A stretch of DNA of 64,000 bases from positions 496,001-560,000 of the forward strand of contig NZ_WTVH02000009.1 of assembly GCF_012910785.2 (NCBI RefSeq), in the 5' to 3' direction. Made by a program: the position numbers and the translations under genes. Position 1 is the first letter of the stretch, and the number at the start of each line of letters is the position of its first letter. Source of the stretch: Aromatoleum buckelii. GTDB lineage: Bacteria; Pseudomonadota; Gammaproteobacteria; Burkholderiales; Rhodocyclaceae. Shown here one piece after another: positions 1 to 9,240 of the stretch. Below the pieces are notes generated by a model. The model was not told the origin of the DNA. It was given only the letters and a program-made list of their open reading frames with translations, and searched no databases.

Positions 1-952
1 GCTGATGCTGATCGCGTTGCTGTATCTGTTCATGGAAGCGGGGGGCAGTTTCAACATCCTCGACTGGCACCAGCTGCCGCTCGGGATGGGGCCGCAAACG
101 CTGATTTTCTGGGCTTTCCTCATCGCGTTCGCGGTGAAGGTGCCGATGTGGCCGGTTCATACGTGGCTGCCCGATGCGCACGTCGAGGCGCCGACCGGGG
201 GTTCGGTGGTGCTGGCGGCCATCGCGCTGAAGCTGGGTGCCTACGGTTTCCTGCGTTTCTCGCTGCCGATCGTCCCGGACGCGGCCCAGGCGATGGCCCC
301 GATGATGATTGCGCTGTCACTGATCGCGGTGATCTATATCGGCTTCGTCGCTCTCGTGCAGACGGACATGAAGAAGCTGGTCGCCTACTCGTCGATCTCG
401 CACATGGGCTTCGTCACGCTCGGGTTCTTCATGTTCAACACCATCGGCCTCGAGGGGGCGCTGGTGCAGATGATTTCGCACGGCTTCGTCTCGGGCGCGA
501 TGTTCCTTTGCATCGGCGTGCTCTACGACCGCATGCACTCGCGCAACATCGCCGATTACGGCGGCGTGGTGAAGGTGATGCCGAAGTTCGCCGCGTTCTT
601 CATGCTGTTTGCGATGGCCAACGCCGGACTGCCCGGCACCAGCGGCTTCGTGGGCGAATTCATGGTCGTTCTCGGTGCGGTCCAGTTCAATTTCTGGGTC
701 GCGTTCGGCGCAGCGATCACGCTGATTCTTGGCGCTGCATACACTCTCTGGATGTACAAGCGCGTGATGTTCGGCGTGATCGGCAACAACCACGTGGCCC
801 AGCTGAATGACATCGACGGGCGAGAGTTCGCGTTTCTCGGGGTCCTGGCCCTGTGCGTGCTGGCAATGGGCTTGTACCCATACCCCTTTACCGAAGTCAT
901 GCATGCTTCGGTCAATGAACTCCTGCGGCACGTTGCCGTAAGCAAGCTCTAA
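1..952 (+). CDS. nuoM: NADH-quinone oxidoreductase subunit M (partial)
   Basis: This is the C-terminal part of the proton-pumping antiporter-like subunit M of complex I in the inner membrane. The reading frame is open from the left edge (frame starts at base 2), so the true start lies outside the window. The segment KVPMWPVHTWLPDAHVEAPT, with its conserved Lys in a membrane helix, is typical of NuoM/N/L subunits, and the visible part is a run of hydrophobic helices. It is followed by nuoN after 36 bases, the usual end order of a nuo operon. Identification as NuoM rather than NuoL rests on this position and on the short C-terminus without NuoL's long lateral helix. Confidence 0.95.
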   Translation, partial: LMLIALLYLFMEAGGSFNILDWHQLPLGMGPQTLIFWAFLIAFAVKVPMWPVHTWLPDAHVEAPTGGSVVLAAIALKLGAYGFLRFSLPIVPDAAQAMAPMMIALSLIAVIYIGFVALVQTDMKKLVAYSSISHMGFVTLGFFMFNTIGLEGALVQMISHGFVSGAMFLCIGVLYDRMHSRNIADYGGVVKVMPKFAAFFMLFAMANAGLPGTSGFVGEFMVVLGAVQFNFWVAFGAAITLILGAAYTLWMYKRVMFGVIGNNHVAQLNDIDGREFAFLGVLALCVLAMGLYPYPFTEVMHASVNELLRHVAVSKL

Positions 953-988
953 TCGAGCGGGCGAGACTTTTTTCGGACTGGTCAGAAG

Positions 989-2458
989 ATGAATTTTGTT
1001 ATTCCGGACTTCTACCCCGCGGCGGCCGAGATTTTTGTTGCCGTGATGGCGCTCATCGTCATGATGGCAACGACCTTTGCGCGTGGGATTGCGCGCGGTC
1101 TGGCCTATTATCTGACCCAGGCAACCCTGGTCGCCGCCGCGTTCATCACGATTGGAACGATGGACGGTGAGGTCACGTTGACTTTCAGCAACATGTTCAT
1201 CTCGGACCTGATGGGCGATTTCCTCAAGGTGATGATCTACTTCACCGTCGCAATCGCCCTGCTGTACGGGCGAGGCTATCTCGCCGACCGCAACATCGAT
1301 CGTCCCGAATACTATCTGCTCACGCTGCTGATGACGCTCGGCATGATGGTGATGGTTACGTCGAACCACATGTTGTCGCTTTACATCGGACTGGAGATGA
1401 TGTCGCTGTCGCTTTACGGGATGGTGGCGTTCGACCGCGAGTCGGCTCGTTCGACCGAAGCGGCGATGAAGTATTTCGTGCTCGGCGCGCTCGCGTCCGG
1501 CCTGCTGCTGTACGGCATGTCGATGGTTTATGGTGCGACCGGCAGTCTTGAGTTCTCGGGAATCGCGCAGTCGATCTATCACCAGGCCGCGAACAGGACC
1601 GTGCTGCTGTTCGGCGTGGTGTTCCTGGTCGCGGGAATCGCGTTCAAGCTGGGGGTGGTGCCTTTCCACATGTGGGTGCCTGACGTCTATCAAGGCGCGC
1701 CGACGGCCGTGACGCTGATGATCTCGTCGGCACCCAAGCTTGCCGCGTTTGCGATGACGATGCGGTTGCTCGTGTATGGCCTGTTCGAGCTGGCGGAACA
1801 GTGGCAGTCGATGCTGATGTTCCTCGCCGTGCTGTCGATCATTCTCGGCAACTTCGCGGCGATCGCCCAATCCAGCATCAAGCGGATGCTGGCGTATTCG
1901 GGCATTTCGCACATGGGCTTCGTGCTGCTGGGCCTGCTTTCCGGCGTGGTCGAGGGCGACCGCCATTTCGCGCTCAACGCCTACAGTTCGGCGATGTTCT
2001 ACGCCGTGTCGTACGTGATCATGAGCCTCGCGTCGTTCGGAATGGTGATCCTGCTGTCGCGGGCGGGGTTCGAGGCCGAGAATATCGACGACTTCAAGGG
2101 CCTGAACAAGCGCAGTTCCTGGTTCGCCGCAATGATGATGGTCGTCATGTTCTCGATGGCGGGCATCCCGTTCTTCATCGGATTCTTCGCGAAACTGGCC
2201 GTGCTCCAGGCGGTCGTCGCAGCGGGCTATGTGTGGCTCGCCGTGCTGGCCGTGGTGATGTCGGTGGTCGGCGCGTATTACTACCTGCGCGTCGTGAAGG
2301 TCATGTATTTCGATGAACCCGCCGACTCCGCGCCGATTCGTGCTCCGGCCGAAGTCCGCGTGATGCTCTCGGCCAACGGTCTGGCGATCGCGGTACTCGG
2401 CCTGCTGCCCCAGGGGCTGATGTCGGTCTGCGCCTATGCCTTGCTCGCCTCCCTCTGA
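989..2458 (+). CDS. nuoN: NADH-quinone oxidoreductase subunit N
   Basis: This encodes the 489-residue antiporter-like subunit N of complex I, which helps couple NADH oxidation and quinone reduction to proton pumping in the inner membrane. The protein is almost wholly hydrophobic, with about 14 predicted helices. It carries the family segment [17 protein letters not shown] near residue 225, including the conserved region around a helix-breaking proline, and a Lys/His-rich central stretch with the segment [14 protein letters not shown]. Its length is normal for the family. It is the last nuo gene: the start codon of a Nudix hydrolase lies inside its final codons. Confidence 0.97.
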   Translation: MNFVIPDFYPAAAEIFVAVMALIVMMATTFARGIARGLAYYLTQATLVAAAFITIGTMDGEVTLTFSNMFISDLMGDFLKVMIYFTVAIALLYGRGYLADRNIDRPEYYLLTLLMTLGMMVMVTSNHMLSLYIGLEMMSLSLYGMVAFDRESARSTEAAMKYFVLGALASGLLLYGMSMVYGATGSLEFSGIAQSIYHQAANRTVLLFGVVFLVAGIAFKLGVVPFHMWVPDVYQGAPTAVTLMISSAPKLAAFAMTMRLLVYGLFELAEQWQSMLMFLAVLSIILGNFAAIAQSSIKRMLAYSGISHMGFVLLGLLSGVVEGDRHFALNAYSSAMFYAVSYVIMSLASFGMVILLSRAGFEAENIDDFKGLNKRSSWFAAMMMVVMFSMAGIPFFIGFFAKLAVLQAVVAAGYVWLAVLAVVMSVVGAYYYLRVVKVMYFDEPADSAPIRAPAEVRVMLSANGLAIAVLGLLPQGLMSVCAYALLASL

Positions 2459-3023
2459 GCGGGACCCCCTCGAAGAACTCGAACTCGATTCCGAGCGGGT
2501 TTTCGACGGGGCATTGCTGGAGGTCAGACGCGATCGCGTCAGCCTCCCCGATGGGGCGGAATCGCTGCGCGAATATGTGCGGCATCCGGGCGCGGTGGTG
2601 GTGCTCGCAGTGCTTCCCGACGGCGGGCTGCTGTTCGAGCGCCAGTATCGCTACCCGCTTCGGCGGGCCTTTCTCGAGTTGCCGGCCGGAAAGATCGATG
2701 CCGGCGAAGACCTGCTGAGTTGTGCTCGCCGGGAACTGCGCGAAGAGACCGGTTACGAGGCGGACGAATGGCAGTACCTGGGTGTTATGCACCCGTGCAT
2801 CGGCTATTCGGACGAACGCATCGAGATTTTTCTCGCACGCGGCCTCACGCATGTCGGTACCGCCCTCGACGACGGGGAGTTTCTCGAGGTCCTGACCCTT
2901 TCCGTCGAGGAGGCACTCGAGGCGGCCCAGGAGGGACGCATCACGGACGCCAAGAGCATCGTTGCGCTGTTCCGGGGTTTTCGTGCGCTGGGCCTGGCGG
3001 TGGGACCGGCGGGCGGCAGCTGA
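2436..3023 (+). CDS. Nudix hydrolase, ADP-ribose pyrophosphatase type
   Basis: This 195-residue protein should cleave nucleoside diphosphate derivatives, most likely ADP-ribose to AMP and ribose 5-phosphate. The Nudix box is complete at about residues 87-109 (G-x5-E-x7-REL-x-EE-x-G-Y); its glutamates bind the catalytic magnesium ions. The upstream segment [19 protein letters not shown] is typical of the NudF/ADP-ribose branch. The ATG overlaps the last 23 bases of nuoN in another frame, so the two are probably translationally coupled. An ADP-ribose hydrolase beside complex I may serve NAD turnover, but that link is inferred from position only. A strong hairpin terminator follows. Confidence 0.85.
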   Translation: MPCSPPSERDPLEELELDSERVFDGALLEVRRDRVSLPDGAESLREYVRHPGAVVVLAVLPDGGLLFERQYRYPLRRAFLELPAGKIDAGEDLLSCARRELREETGYEADEWQYLGVMHPCIGYSDERIEIFLARGLTHVGTALDDGEFLEVLTLSVEEALEAAQEGRITDAKSIVALFRGFRALGLAVGPAGGS

Positions 3024-3076
3024 AAGGTCTCGAGGCAACCCTGCCTAGCTGTGCCGCTTGTTCCTTTGCGATCACC

Positions 3077-3108
3077 AAAAGCCCGCGAGTTTCCGCTCGC
3101 GGGCTTTT
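3077..3108. terminator. Bidirectional rho-independent terminator
   Basis: A perfect 13-bp inverted repeat (AAAAGCCCGCGAG and its complement, 6-base loop) carries an A-run on the left arm and a T-run on the right arm. It can therefore end transcripts from both sides. It sits between the convergent Nudix hydrolase (plus strand) and nrdJ (minus strand). Confidence 0.92.
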
Positions 3109-3118
3109 GTTTTGCTCC

Positions 3119-6010
3119 TCAGCCGCAGGTCCCGACGGCACCGCAGGCGGTGCAGAAATCGCAACCGTCCTTGCGGATCACCGAATAATTCCCGCATTCG
3201 GCGCACAGCGCACCCTGCATGACTTTCGGGTCGCTGTTCTCGCGCGGCGCCTCGAGAATACCCATCTCGCGGACCGGATAGCCTTTTTCATCGAGAACGC
3301 CGAGCATCGCGTAGCGGTGGATGATCAAGCGTGCCATGTACGCGACGGTGCTCGGATAGTTCTGCTGACGCTTTGTCCCCGGCACGAAGGCCATGAAGTC
3401 GCCGAGGGGTTCGGGGTAGTTCAGCAGCTTGCGCAGCTTCATGCCGATCCACGCCGGGTCCATGACCCGCATGTCGAGCGACAGGATGCGGGTCAGCCCG
3501 TCCAGCGCCCGGGGGTAATTGCCGGAGAGCCACAGCGAATACGGCCGAGTGACGCCTACCGAGAAGTCGTCCTGGGCCGGTAGCGTGATCTCCTTCATCC
3601 CGAGCACGAAGTCTTCGCCGGTAGCGGGGTTCTGGATGTCGACAGTCCAGGACAGCGTGCCGTCGGTGCCGGTCTTCGGCTCCTGCAGGCTGAACAGCGT
3701 GTCGAGCACTGGCGTGGGGCCCTCGACAGCGAGTGCGCCGAGCCGTTCGCAACGATAGCGCACGACCTGAGCGAACGCGGAAACAACACCCGGGAAGAGT
3801 TTTTTCTCCCCGTGAGGCGGGAACGGCATTTCGAACGACTTTTCGCCGATCGTCATGGCCAGCGTCTCGAGCTTCAGTTTGAGCCAGCCGTGGTCGTTGG
3901 CGCGCATGTCCATCGACAGCGTCTTGGCGACTGCGCCGAGGCCGCGCGGCTGGTCGGCGCCGTTGACCCAGACTTCGAACGGGAAACCGCTGATGCCTTG
4001 GGTTTCGGTTTCGATGTGGCCGACGAACAGCGCGAATTCCCCTTGCGGCGTACCGAGCATGTAGGTCCACGCGAGGTTGCCGTCGGGCAGTTCGGGGCGG
4101 CCGGGCCAGCGCAGGCTCGACAGCACCGGCGCGGGCAGGCTCTTGATCGCCAGGCGCTTGTTCGGCCCGGAGAATTCGATGTCCTGCGGTTGCTTCGGTC
4201 CGGCGGAGGGCGTCACCGACAGCACCGAGCCCAGCACCGAGTTCGGGCGATAGGTCGCCAGACCCTTGAGACCGGCTTTCCATGCCGACAGGTAGAGGTC
4301 CTCGAACTCGGCATATGGGTAGTCTTCCGGCACGTTCACGGTCTTCGAGATCGACGTGTCGACGTACGGCGCGACCGCTGCGACCATGTCCTTGTGCGCC
4401 TGCGCGGAAATTTCGAGAGCGGTGACGAAATAGGGCGGAAGCTCGTCGATATTGCCGCCGAGGTGCTTGAAGAGCCGCCACGCGTAGTCCTCGACCGCGT
4501 ATTCCTTGTAAGTCCCGTCGGCCATGCGCTTGCGGCGCGTGTAGGTGTAGGAGAACGGCGGCTCGATGCCGTTCGACGCGTTGTCGGCAAAAGCGAGCGA
4601 GATCGTGCCGGTGGGGGCAATCGAGAGAAGGTGGGAATTGCGCAGCCCGTGCTTGCGGATCTTGTCCTTGAGGTCGGCGGGCAGGCGCGATGCGAAGTTG
4701 CCGCCCGACAGGTACAGGTCGGCGTTGAACAGCGGGAAAGCCCCGCGCTCCTTCGCAAGCTCGATCGACGCGAGGTAGGCGCGGTCTCGCATGTACTCCG
4801 AAATCTTTGTCGCCATGGCGCGCGCTTCGGGCGAGTCGTAGCGTTTGCACAGCATGATCAGCGCGTCGCCAAGTCCCGTGAAGCCGAGGCCGACGCGCCG
4901 TTTCGACTGCGCTTCGTTCTCCTGTTGCGCCAACGGCCAATGCGTGACGTCGAGCACGTTGTCGAGCATGCGGATCGCGACGTCGACGACCTTGCCGAAC
5001 GCCGGGTAATCGAATTCCGCCTTGTCGGTGAAAGGGTGCTTGACGAACGGCGTGAGATTGATCGAACCGAGGTCGCAGCAGCCGTATGGCGGCAGCGGCT
5101 GCTCGGCGCAGGGGTTCGTCGCTTCGATCGTCTCGCAGTAGTGAAGGTTGTTGTCCTGGTTCATTCGGTCGAGAAACAGGATTCCCGGCTCGGCGTGGTC
5201 GTACGTGGAACGCATGATCTGGTCCCACAGCTCGCGCGCGGGCAGCTTGCGGTAGACCCACAGGCCGTCGTCGCGCTGGTAGGCGCCGGCCGCTTTCAGT
5301 TCCTCGATCGGTTCGGCCTTGTGCGCGAGTTCGACGTCGGCATCGGTGTCGACAGCCTTCATGAACGCGTCGGTCACGCCCACCGAGATATTGAAGTTGG
5401 TCAGGTCGCCATGATCCTTGGCGTGAATGAATTCCTCGATGTCCGGATGGTCGCAGCGCAGCACACCCATCTGGGCACCGCGACGGGCGCCTGCCGATTC
5501 GACGGTTTCGCAGGAACGATCGAACACGCGCATGTAGGAAACCGGGCCGGAGGCATTGGAAAGCGTGCCCCGGACCAGCGCGCCCTTGGGCCGGATGCTG
5601 GAAAAGTCGTAGCCGACTCCGCCGCCGCGGCGCATCGTTTCTGCTGCCTGTGCGAGGGCGGTATAGATTCCGGGGCGCCCATCGACTGCTTCGGTCACCG
5701 AATCCCCGACCGGCTGGACGAAGCAGTTGATCAGCGTTGCCTGAAGATTCGTTCCGGCAGCGCTGTTGATGCGGCCGGCGGGCACGAAGCCTTTTTCCTG
5801 GGCTTCGAGAAATTTCGCTTCCCAGTGCGGGCGCTTGTCTTCGGCTTCGACAGTCGCCAGCGCCCGTGCCACCCGGGCGCGCACTTCGCCCACGCTCCGT
5901 TCATCACCCTTGGCGTATTTTTCGACCAGGACTTCGCCGGAAATCTCCTGCGGCGCCAGCGTGGATGTGTCGGTCTTGCCCTTGGCCTGATGATGGATAG
6001 CGATGCTCAT
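3119..6010 (-). CDS. nrdJ: Adenosylcobalamin-dependent ribonucleotide reductase (class II)
   Basis: This 963-residue cytosolic enzyme reduces ribonucleotides to deoxyribonucleotides using adenosylcobalamin as radical source, so it works with or without oxygen. The class II signatures are present: [20 protein letters not shown] near residue 300, the segment [20 protein letters not shown], and an early active-site cysteine in [13 protein letters not shown]. The C-terminal third holds two related TSCPD-type segments (each with a variant of LS-M-D-MR). The tail is cysteine-rich (CAEC, CDFC, CGAVGTC) and is likely the redox shuttle and/or a zinc site. The gene stands alone between two non-coding stretches. 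Candidate NrdR boxes lie upstream. Confidence 0.95.
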   Translation of the reverse strand: MSIAIHHQAKGKTDTSTLAPQEISGEVLVEKYAKGDERSVGEVRARVARALATVEAEDKRPHWEAKFLEAQEKGFVPAGRINSAAGTNLQATLINCFVQPVGDSVTEAVDGRPGIYTALAQAAETMRRGGGVGYDFSSIRPKGALVRGTLSNASGPVSYMRVFDRSCETVESAGARRGAQMGVLRCDHPDIEEFIHAKDHGDLTNFNISVGVTDAFMKAVDTDADVELAHKAEPIEELKAAGAYQRDDGLWVYRKLPARELWDQIMRSTYDHAEPGILFLDRMNQDNNLHYCETIEATNPCAEQPLPPYGCCDLGSINLTPFVKHPFTDKAEFDYPAFGKVVDVAIRMLDNVLDVTHWPLAQQENEAQSKRRVGLGFTGLGDALIMLCKRYDSPEARAMATKISEYMRDRAYLASIELAKERGAFPLFNADLYLSGGNFASRLPADLKDKIRKHGLRNSHLLSIAPTGTISLAFADNASNGIEPPFSYTYTRRKRMADGTYKEYAVEDYAWRLFKHLGGNIDELPPYFVTALEISAQAHKDMVAAVAPYVDTSISKTVNVPEDYPYAEFEDLYLSAWKAGLKGLATYRPNSVLGSVLSVTPSAGPKQPQDIEFSGPNKRLAIKSLPAPVLSSLRWPGRPELPDGNLAWTYMLGTPQGEFALFVGHIETETQGISGFPFEVWVNGADQPRGLGAVAKTLSMDMRANDHGWLKLKLETLAMTIGEKSFEMPFPPHGEKKLFPGVVSAFAQVVRYRCERLGALAVEGPTPVLDTLFSLQEPKTGTDGTLSWTVDIQNPATGEDFVLGMKEITLPAQDDFSVGVTRPYSLWLSGNYPRALDGLTRILSLDMRVMDPAWIGMKLRKLLNYPEPLGDFMAFVPGTKRQQNYPSTVAYMARLIIHRYAMLGVLDEKGYPVREMGILEAPRENSDPKVMQGALCAECGNYSVIRKDGCDFCTACGAVGTCG

Positions 6011-6407
6011 GGTCTTTTTTGGAGTTGTCTGAAGGTGATCGAAGAATAGCGTGTAAAAGCCGATAAGGCAAAAAAATAAAAGTGTTAAAAAACAAGATCT
6101 TGATGTTTATTTCGGTATGTCAACCGCTAGATTTGCACTATATGTAGTAGGTCTGGTGAGGGCGTTTTTCCCCCGGATCCCGCTTCCCGCAAGGGTCTTG
6201 CGGGGTTCTGCCGGAAGCGGTGGCGGAGGTCCGGTGAAAAGAATTCCTGCCGCCTCGGTGTCCGGCCGAATGCGAAAAGACGGCTATGGTCTGCTGACCT
6301 GGAACGACCCGGGCGATCCTGCCCGCAACGTGATTCGGGCAACTGCGTGGTCCGGAGGATCGTCACGAGGCGGAGTTCCTCCGCAGCGAACCACGTTTCC
6401 GTCTTGC
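6011..6407. other. Gene-free stretch between nrdJ and the CDF gene
   Basis: About 400 bases carry no convincing gene. The nrdJ-proximal 80 bases are AT-rich and hold the nrdJ leader and promoter region. A short hairpin (6186-6204, arms CCCGCAAG) has no T-run and is not a convincing terminator. I looked for a cobalamin riboswitch on the minus strand and found no B12-box core with the expected surrounding helices. Confidence 0.6.
6090..6150 (-). promoter_or_regulatory. Candidate tandem NrdR boxes and -35 element of nrdJ
   Basis: Two palindromic 16-mers lie upstream of nrdJ. The distal one (6135-6150, core ACTATATGTAGT) matches the NrdR consensus acaCwAtATaTwGtgt at about 13 of 16 positions. 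The proximal one (6090-6105, core CAAGATCTTG) keeps the core bases. A minus-strand TTGACA (6118-6123) lies between them. NrdR is the known repressor of ribonucleotide reductase genes and binds paired boxes. The centre-to-centre spacing here is 45 bp, not the commonly reported 31-32 bp, so the proximal box is less certain. Confidence 0.5.
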
Positions 6408-7361
6408 TCAGCGAGATCCGGGGGGAGGGCTCGCCGCGGACTTCGGCCCGGGAGGGCGCGATGAAAACGTGACGATCTGGCCTGGCAAGGGTTCAGGCTG
6501 GAGCGTTGCATGGTGGATGTCGAATTGCTCGGCGAGGAGCCGTTGCAGCGCCACGAGGCTTGTTGGCCACGCTTGCGATGAGTGCAGGACGACATGCGCC
6601 GAAAGTGCGACATGGTTCGAGTCGAGGCTCCACACATGCAGGTCGTGAATCGAATGCACTCCTTCGACTTCCGCCATCGCGTGACCGATGGCCCCGAGTG
6701 AGAGATTGTCCGGCACACCTTCGAGCAGCGTGTGGGTCGCCACGCGAAGCAGTTTCAGCGTCGAGGCGAGGATCAGTCCGCAGATCAGCATCGACAGCAG
6801 GGGGTCGGCGGGGTACCAGCCGGTATAAAGGATTACGATCCCGGACGCGAGTGCGGCGACAGAGCCAAGCAGATCGCCGAACACGTGAAGCAGCGCGGCA
6901 CGTGTGTTCAGATCGCCTTCGCCGCGCGACAGCATCCACGCGACGATCACGTTGATCGCCAGCCCCAGCGCGGCGACGCCGATCACGGTGCCGGCTTCCA
7001 CCGGCTGCGGCGTGATCAGGCGCTCGATCGCGTGCCACGCGATCAGCGCCACGACGAACAGCATGAACAGTCCGTTGAGCATCCCCGCCAGAGTCTCGAC
7101 GCGGCGCAGTCCATAGGTGTGCCGGGGGCTGGAGGGACGGCGAGCCAATATGCTCGCCGCGGTCGCCAGTGCCAGGGCGAGGCTGTCGGTGAGCATGTGT
7201 CCTGCGTCCCCGAGCAGCGCCAGCGACCCTGACCACCAGCCTGCCATGGCCTCGACTGCGGCAAAGCCCAAAGTCATTGCGAGCGCCCAGGGCAAGGCGC
7301 GGTTGGGGTGTCCGTCGGGATGGAGGGCCTCGCCATGCCCGTGGTGCGCGTGATCGTGGAT
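6408..7361 (-). CDS. Cation diffusion facilitator (zinc-type) exporter, apparent ATC start
   Basis: This inner-membrane proton-coupled divalent cation exporter (Zn, possibly Co/Cd) is related to CzcD/ZitB. A His-rich N-terminus (HDHAHHGHGEALHPDGHPN) precedes six hydrophobic helices. The metal-site pairs HMLTD in helix 2 and HVFGD in helix 5 fit the zinc-type H-x3-D pattern, and a cytosolic C-terminal domain follows. Start choice: a perfect AGGAGG (7368-7373) sits 6 bases before codon ATC (7359-7361), exactly where homologues begin. No ATG, GTG, TTG or CTG lies in frame between that point and a far-upstream ATG whose extra 61 residues would be antisense to the neighbouring gene. The 317-residue product assumes this non-canonical start. 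Confidence 0.85.
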   Translation of the reverse strand: MHDHAHHGHGEALHPDGHPNRALPWALAMTLGFAAVEAMAGWWSGSLALLGDAGHMLTDSLALALATAASILARRPSSPRHTYGLRRVETLAGMLNGLFMLFVVALIAWHAIERLITPQPVEAGTVIGVAALGLAINVIVAWMLSRGEGDLNTRAALLHVFGDLLGSVAALASGIVILYTGWYPADPLLSMLICGLILASTLKLLRVATHTLLEGVPDNLSLGAIGHAMAEVEGVHSIHDLHVWSLDSNHVALSAHVVLHSSQAWPTSLVALQRLLAEQFDIHHATLQPEPLPGQIVTFSSRPPGPKSAASPPPGSR

Positions 7362-7521
7362 CGCCGTCCTCCTGTTCGTCGTTGTCGGAAGGTGCTCCCG
7401 CGTTCCCCTGCAGGGATGCCTAGAATGAGTATGTTTCGTGCTCGATCCTCGCCGGGTCACTGGGGCGAGCGTGCAAGATCGCCCGGAGGCGAGAGTCCGG
7501 ACGGGCAACCGGAGTCGAAGT

Positions 7522-8373
7522 ATGCGCATTGTTTCGTGGAACATTCAATAGGGCCGCGGCGCGGACGGGCGCGTCGACCTGGCCCGGACCGTCGCCGCGA
7601 TCCATGACATCGGCGATGCGGAGGTGATCTGCCTGCAGGAAGTGGCGCAGAATTTCCCCGGTCTCAAAGGCGGCAACTGCGAAGATGAAGTGGCGCTCCT
7701 GGCTGCGGCCTTCCCGGGCCATGAAGCGATATATGGGGCGGGCGTCGATGTGCCCGATGGGGCCGGCGGGCGGGCGCGTTTCGGCAACCTGATGCTGTCG
7801 CGGCCGGAGGTCGGCGCCGTATTCCGGCATCTGCTTCCGTGTCCTGCCGACCCGGGACAGCCCGCGATGCAGCGCTGCTGCGTCGAGGCCGTACTGCAGG
7901 CGCCGTGGGGCCCGGTCCGCGTTCTGACGACGCATCTCGAATACTATTCCGCGCGACAGCGCGGGGCGCAGGTGGCCATGTTGCGGGCGCTGCAGAAGGA
8001 GGTTGCCGGACACGCCGGCGCCGACCCTGGCGGCGGGGACGTCAGCCCGGCTTTTGCGGCACGGCGCCGGCCGGTGACCGCAGTCGTCTGCGGAGACTTC
8101 AATTGTGAGCCCGGATCCGGCGCCTACACGCTGATGTCGGCGGATATCGCGTTACACGTCCCGGCGTGGCGGGACGCCTGGCGCGTCAAGCATGGCAGCC
8201 GCGCACATGACCCGACGGTCGGCCTTCACGGTGCCGAGTGGCCGGGACGGGCCTATTGTTGCGATTACGCCTGGGTGTCGGAGGATCTCGCTGCCCGTGT
8301 CGCGAAAGTGGAAGTGTACGCAGCGACTCCGGCGTCCGACCATCAGCCGCTGGTGCTCGAGTTGAACGATTGA
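7522..8373 (+). pseudogene. Endonuclease/exonuclease/phosphatase family gene with early amber codon
   Basis: The frame starts at ATG 7522 after a GGAG at 7511-7514 and reads MRIVSWNIQ, the classic N-terminal strand of this metal-dependent phosphoesterase family. Codon 10 is TAG (7549-7551), where relatives have Trp. The frame then continues without interruption to 8373. Downstream motifs are intact: CLQEV (metal-binding Glu), GDFN, and SDHQPL (catalytic Asp-His). A restart at GTG 7624 would lose the Asn of WN, a metal/substrate ligand. It is thus either a recently inactivated gene, an amber readthrough, or a base error in the sequence. The substrate is unknown; relatives are annotated only as DNase I-like or phosphatase-like. 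Confidence 0.8.
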
Positions 8374-8382
8374 CGACGGTCT

Positions 8383-9177
8383 TCAGCCGGCCGGCGCGGC
8401 CGGCAGCACGAGGTCGCGATACGCGTGCCAGCTCGCGTGGCCGACGATCGGCATCAGCACCACCAGCCCGAGATGGAAGGTCATGAATCCGATCACCGTC
8501 AGGCCGGCGATCAGGAACGCCCAGAGGATCATCGCGCTTGGGTTGCGCATCAGTGCACCGACGCTCGTCAACATCGACGAAATCGCATCCTGGTTGCGGT
8601 CGAGCATCAACGGCACGGAAATCACGCTGACGGCGAACACGATCGTCGCAAAGATCAGGCCGACGCCGAAATAAACGAGCAGGAACTCGAGGTTGTCGAG
8701 GGCCAGCAACTGCGTCAGAAAACCTGACAGGTTCGGCATCTCGTTAGTGTAGAACAGCGCGAACACGACCATCGAGGCGCGCGCCCAGACGAGGAACACG
8801 ATGCCCAGCACGACGGCGAAAATGCCGATGTTGCCAGCGTTACGCTTCCACACCGTCAGGGTCGGAAGGAGCGCGCAGGCCGCGCCTTGCTCGCGCCGCC
8901 GGCTGATCTCGTACAGGCCCATCGCGAGAAACGGCCCGAGCAGGAGAAAACCCGACGTGAGGGCGACGGTGTAGGCATAAGCGTGCTCGAAAACCATCGT
9001 GACGAGCAATCCCATCGCGGCAAAGCAGAATCCGTAGAACAGGCTCGGGATCGGACACGCGCGGAAATCCGCCCAGCCGCTCCTGAGCCAGTGCAGCGGC
9101 GCCCCCGCTCCGACGTCCCGGACAACGGGAAACGCCCACTCCTCGGTTCCCAGCTTGACATCCTCCGGCTGCGACAT
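8383..9177 (-). CDS. DUF2189 integral membrane protein
   Basis: This 264-residue membrane protein has about six hydrophobic segments, including one near residue 45 (FYGFCFAAMGLLVTMVF) and a C-terminal pair ending in MPIVGHASWHAYRDLV. That ending and the N-terminal LRSGWADFRACPIPSLFYGF are typical of the DUF2189 family of predicted inner-membrane proteins. The family has no established function; some members lie near cytochrome or copper genes, which is not the case here. The start ATG at 9177 follows a strong purine-rich AGGAGAGAG. It is convergent with the broken nuclease gene, with only 9 bases between their stops. Confidence 0.85.
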   Translation of the reverse strand: MSQPEDVKLGTEEWAFPVVRDVGAGAPLHWLRSGWADFRACPIPSLFYGFCFAAMGLLVTMVFEHAYAYTVALTSGFLLLGPFLAMGLYEISRRREQGAACALLPTLTVWKRNAGNIGIFAVVLGIVFLVWARASMVVFALFYTNEMPNLSGFLTQLLALDNLEFLLVYFGVGLIFATIVFAVSVISVPLMLDRNQDAISSMLTSVGALMRNPSAMILWAFLIAGLTVIGFMTFHLGLVVLMPIVGHASWHAYRDLVLPAAPAG

Positions 9178-9240
9178 CTCTCTCTCCTGTTGTGGACTTT
9201 GTTGTCGATGCAGCGCACGGATTGCCTCTTTGTCTTGTTG

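Noticed and set aside
317-1966. Long minus-strand frame (549 codons) over nuoM/nuoN
   Set aside because: It is antisense to clear nuo genes, is rich in His/Arg/Gln as expected for a shadow frame in GC-rich DNA, and has no recognisable domain.
3812-6049. Plus-strand frame of 745 codons over nrdJ
   Set aside because: It is antisense to a well-supported reductase; composition (Arg, Ala, Val, Asp) is that of a shadow frame and no motif is present.
6186-6204. CCCGCAAG hairpin in the nrdJ upstream gap
   Set aside because: It is short and has no T-run in either direction; no role can be assigned.
6121-6407. Cobalamin riboswitch upstream of nrdJ
   Set aside because: Adenosylcobalamin use made this worth checking, but the minus strand lacks a B12-box core with its helices. 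Such switches also usually control B12-independent isozymes or transport genes.
7362-7544. Longer CDF exporter starting at the upstream ATG (7542-7544)
   Set aside because: The extra 61 residues have no family similarity, overlap the start of the divergent nuclease gene, and bypass the perfect AGGAGG.
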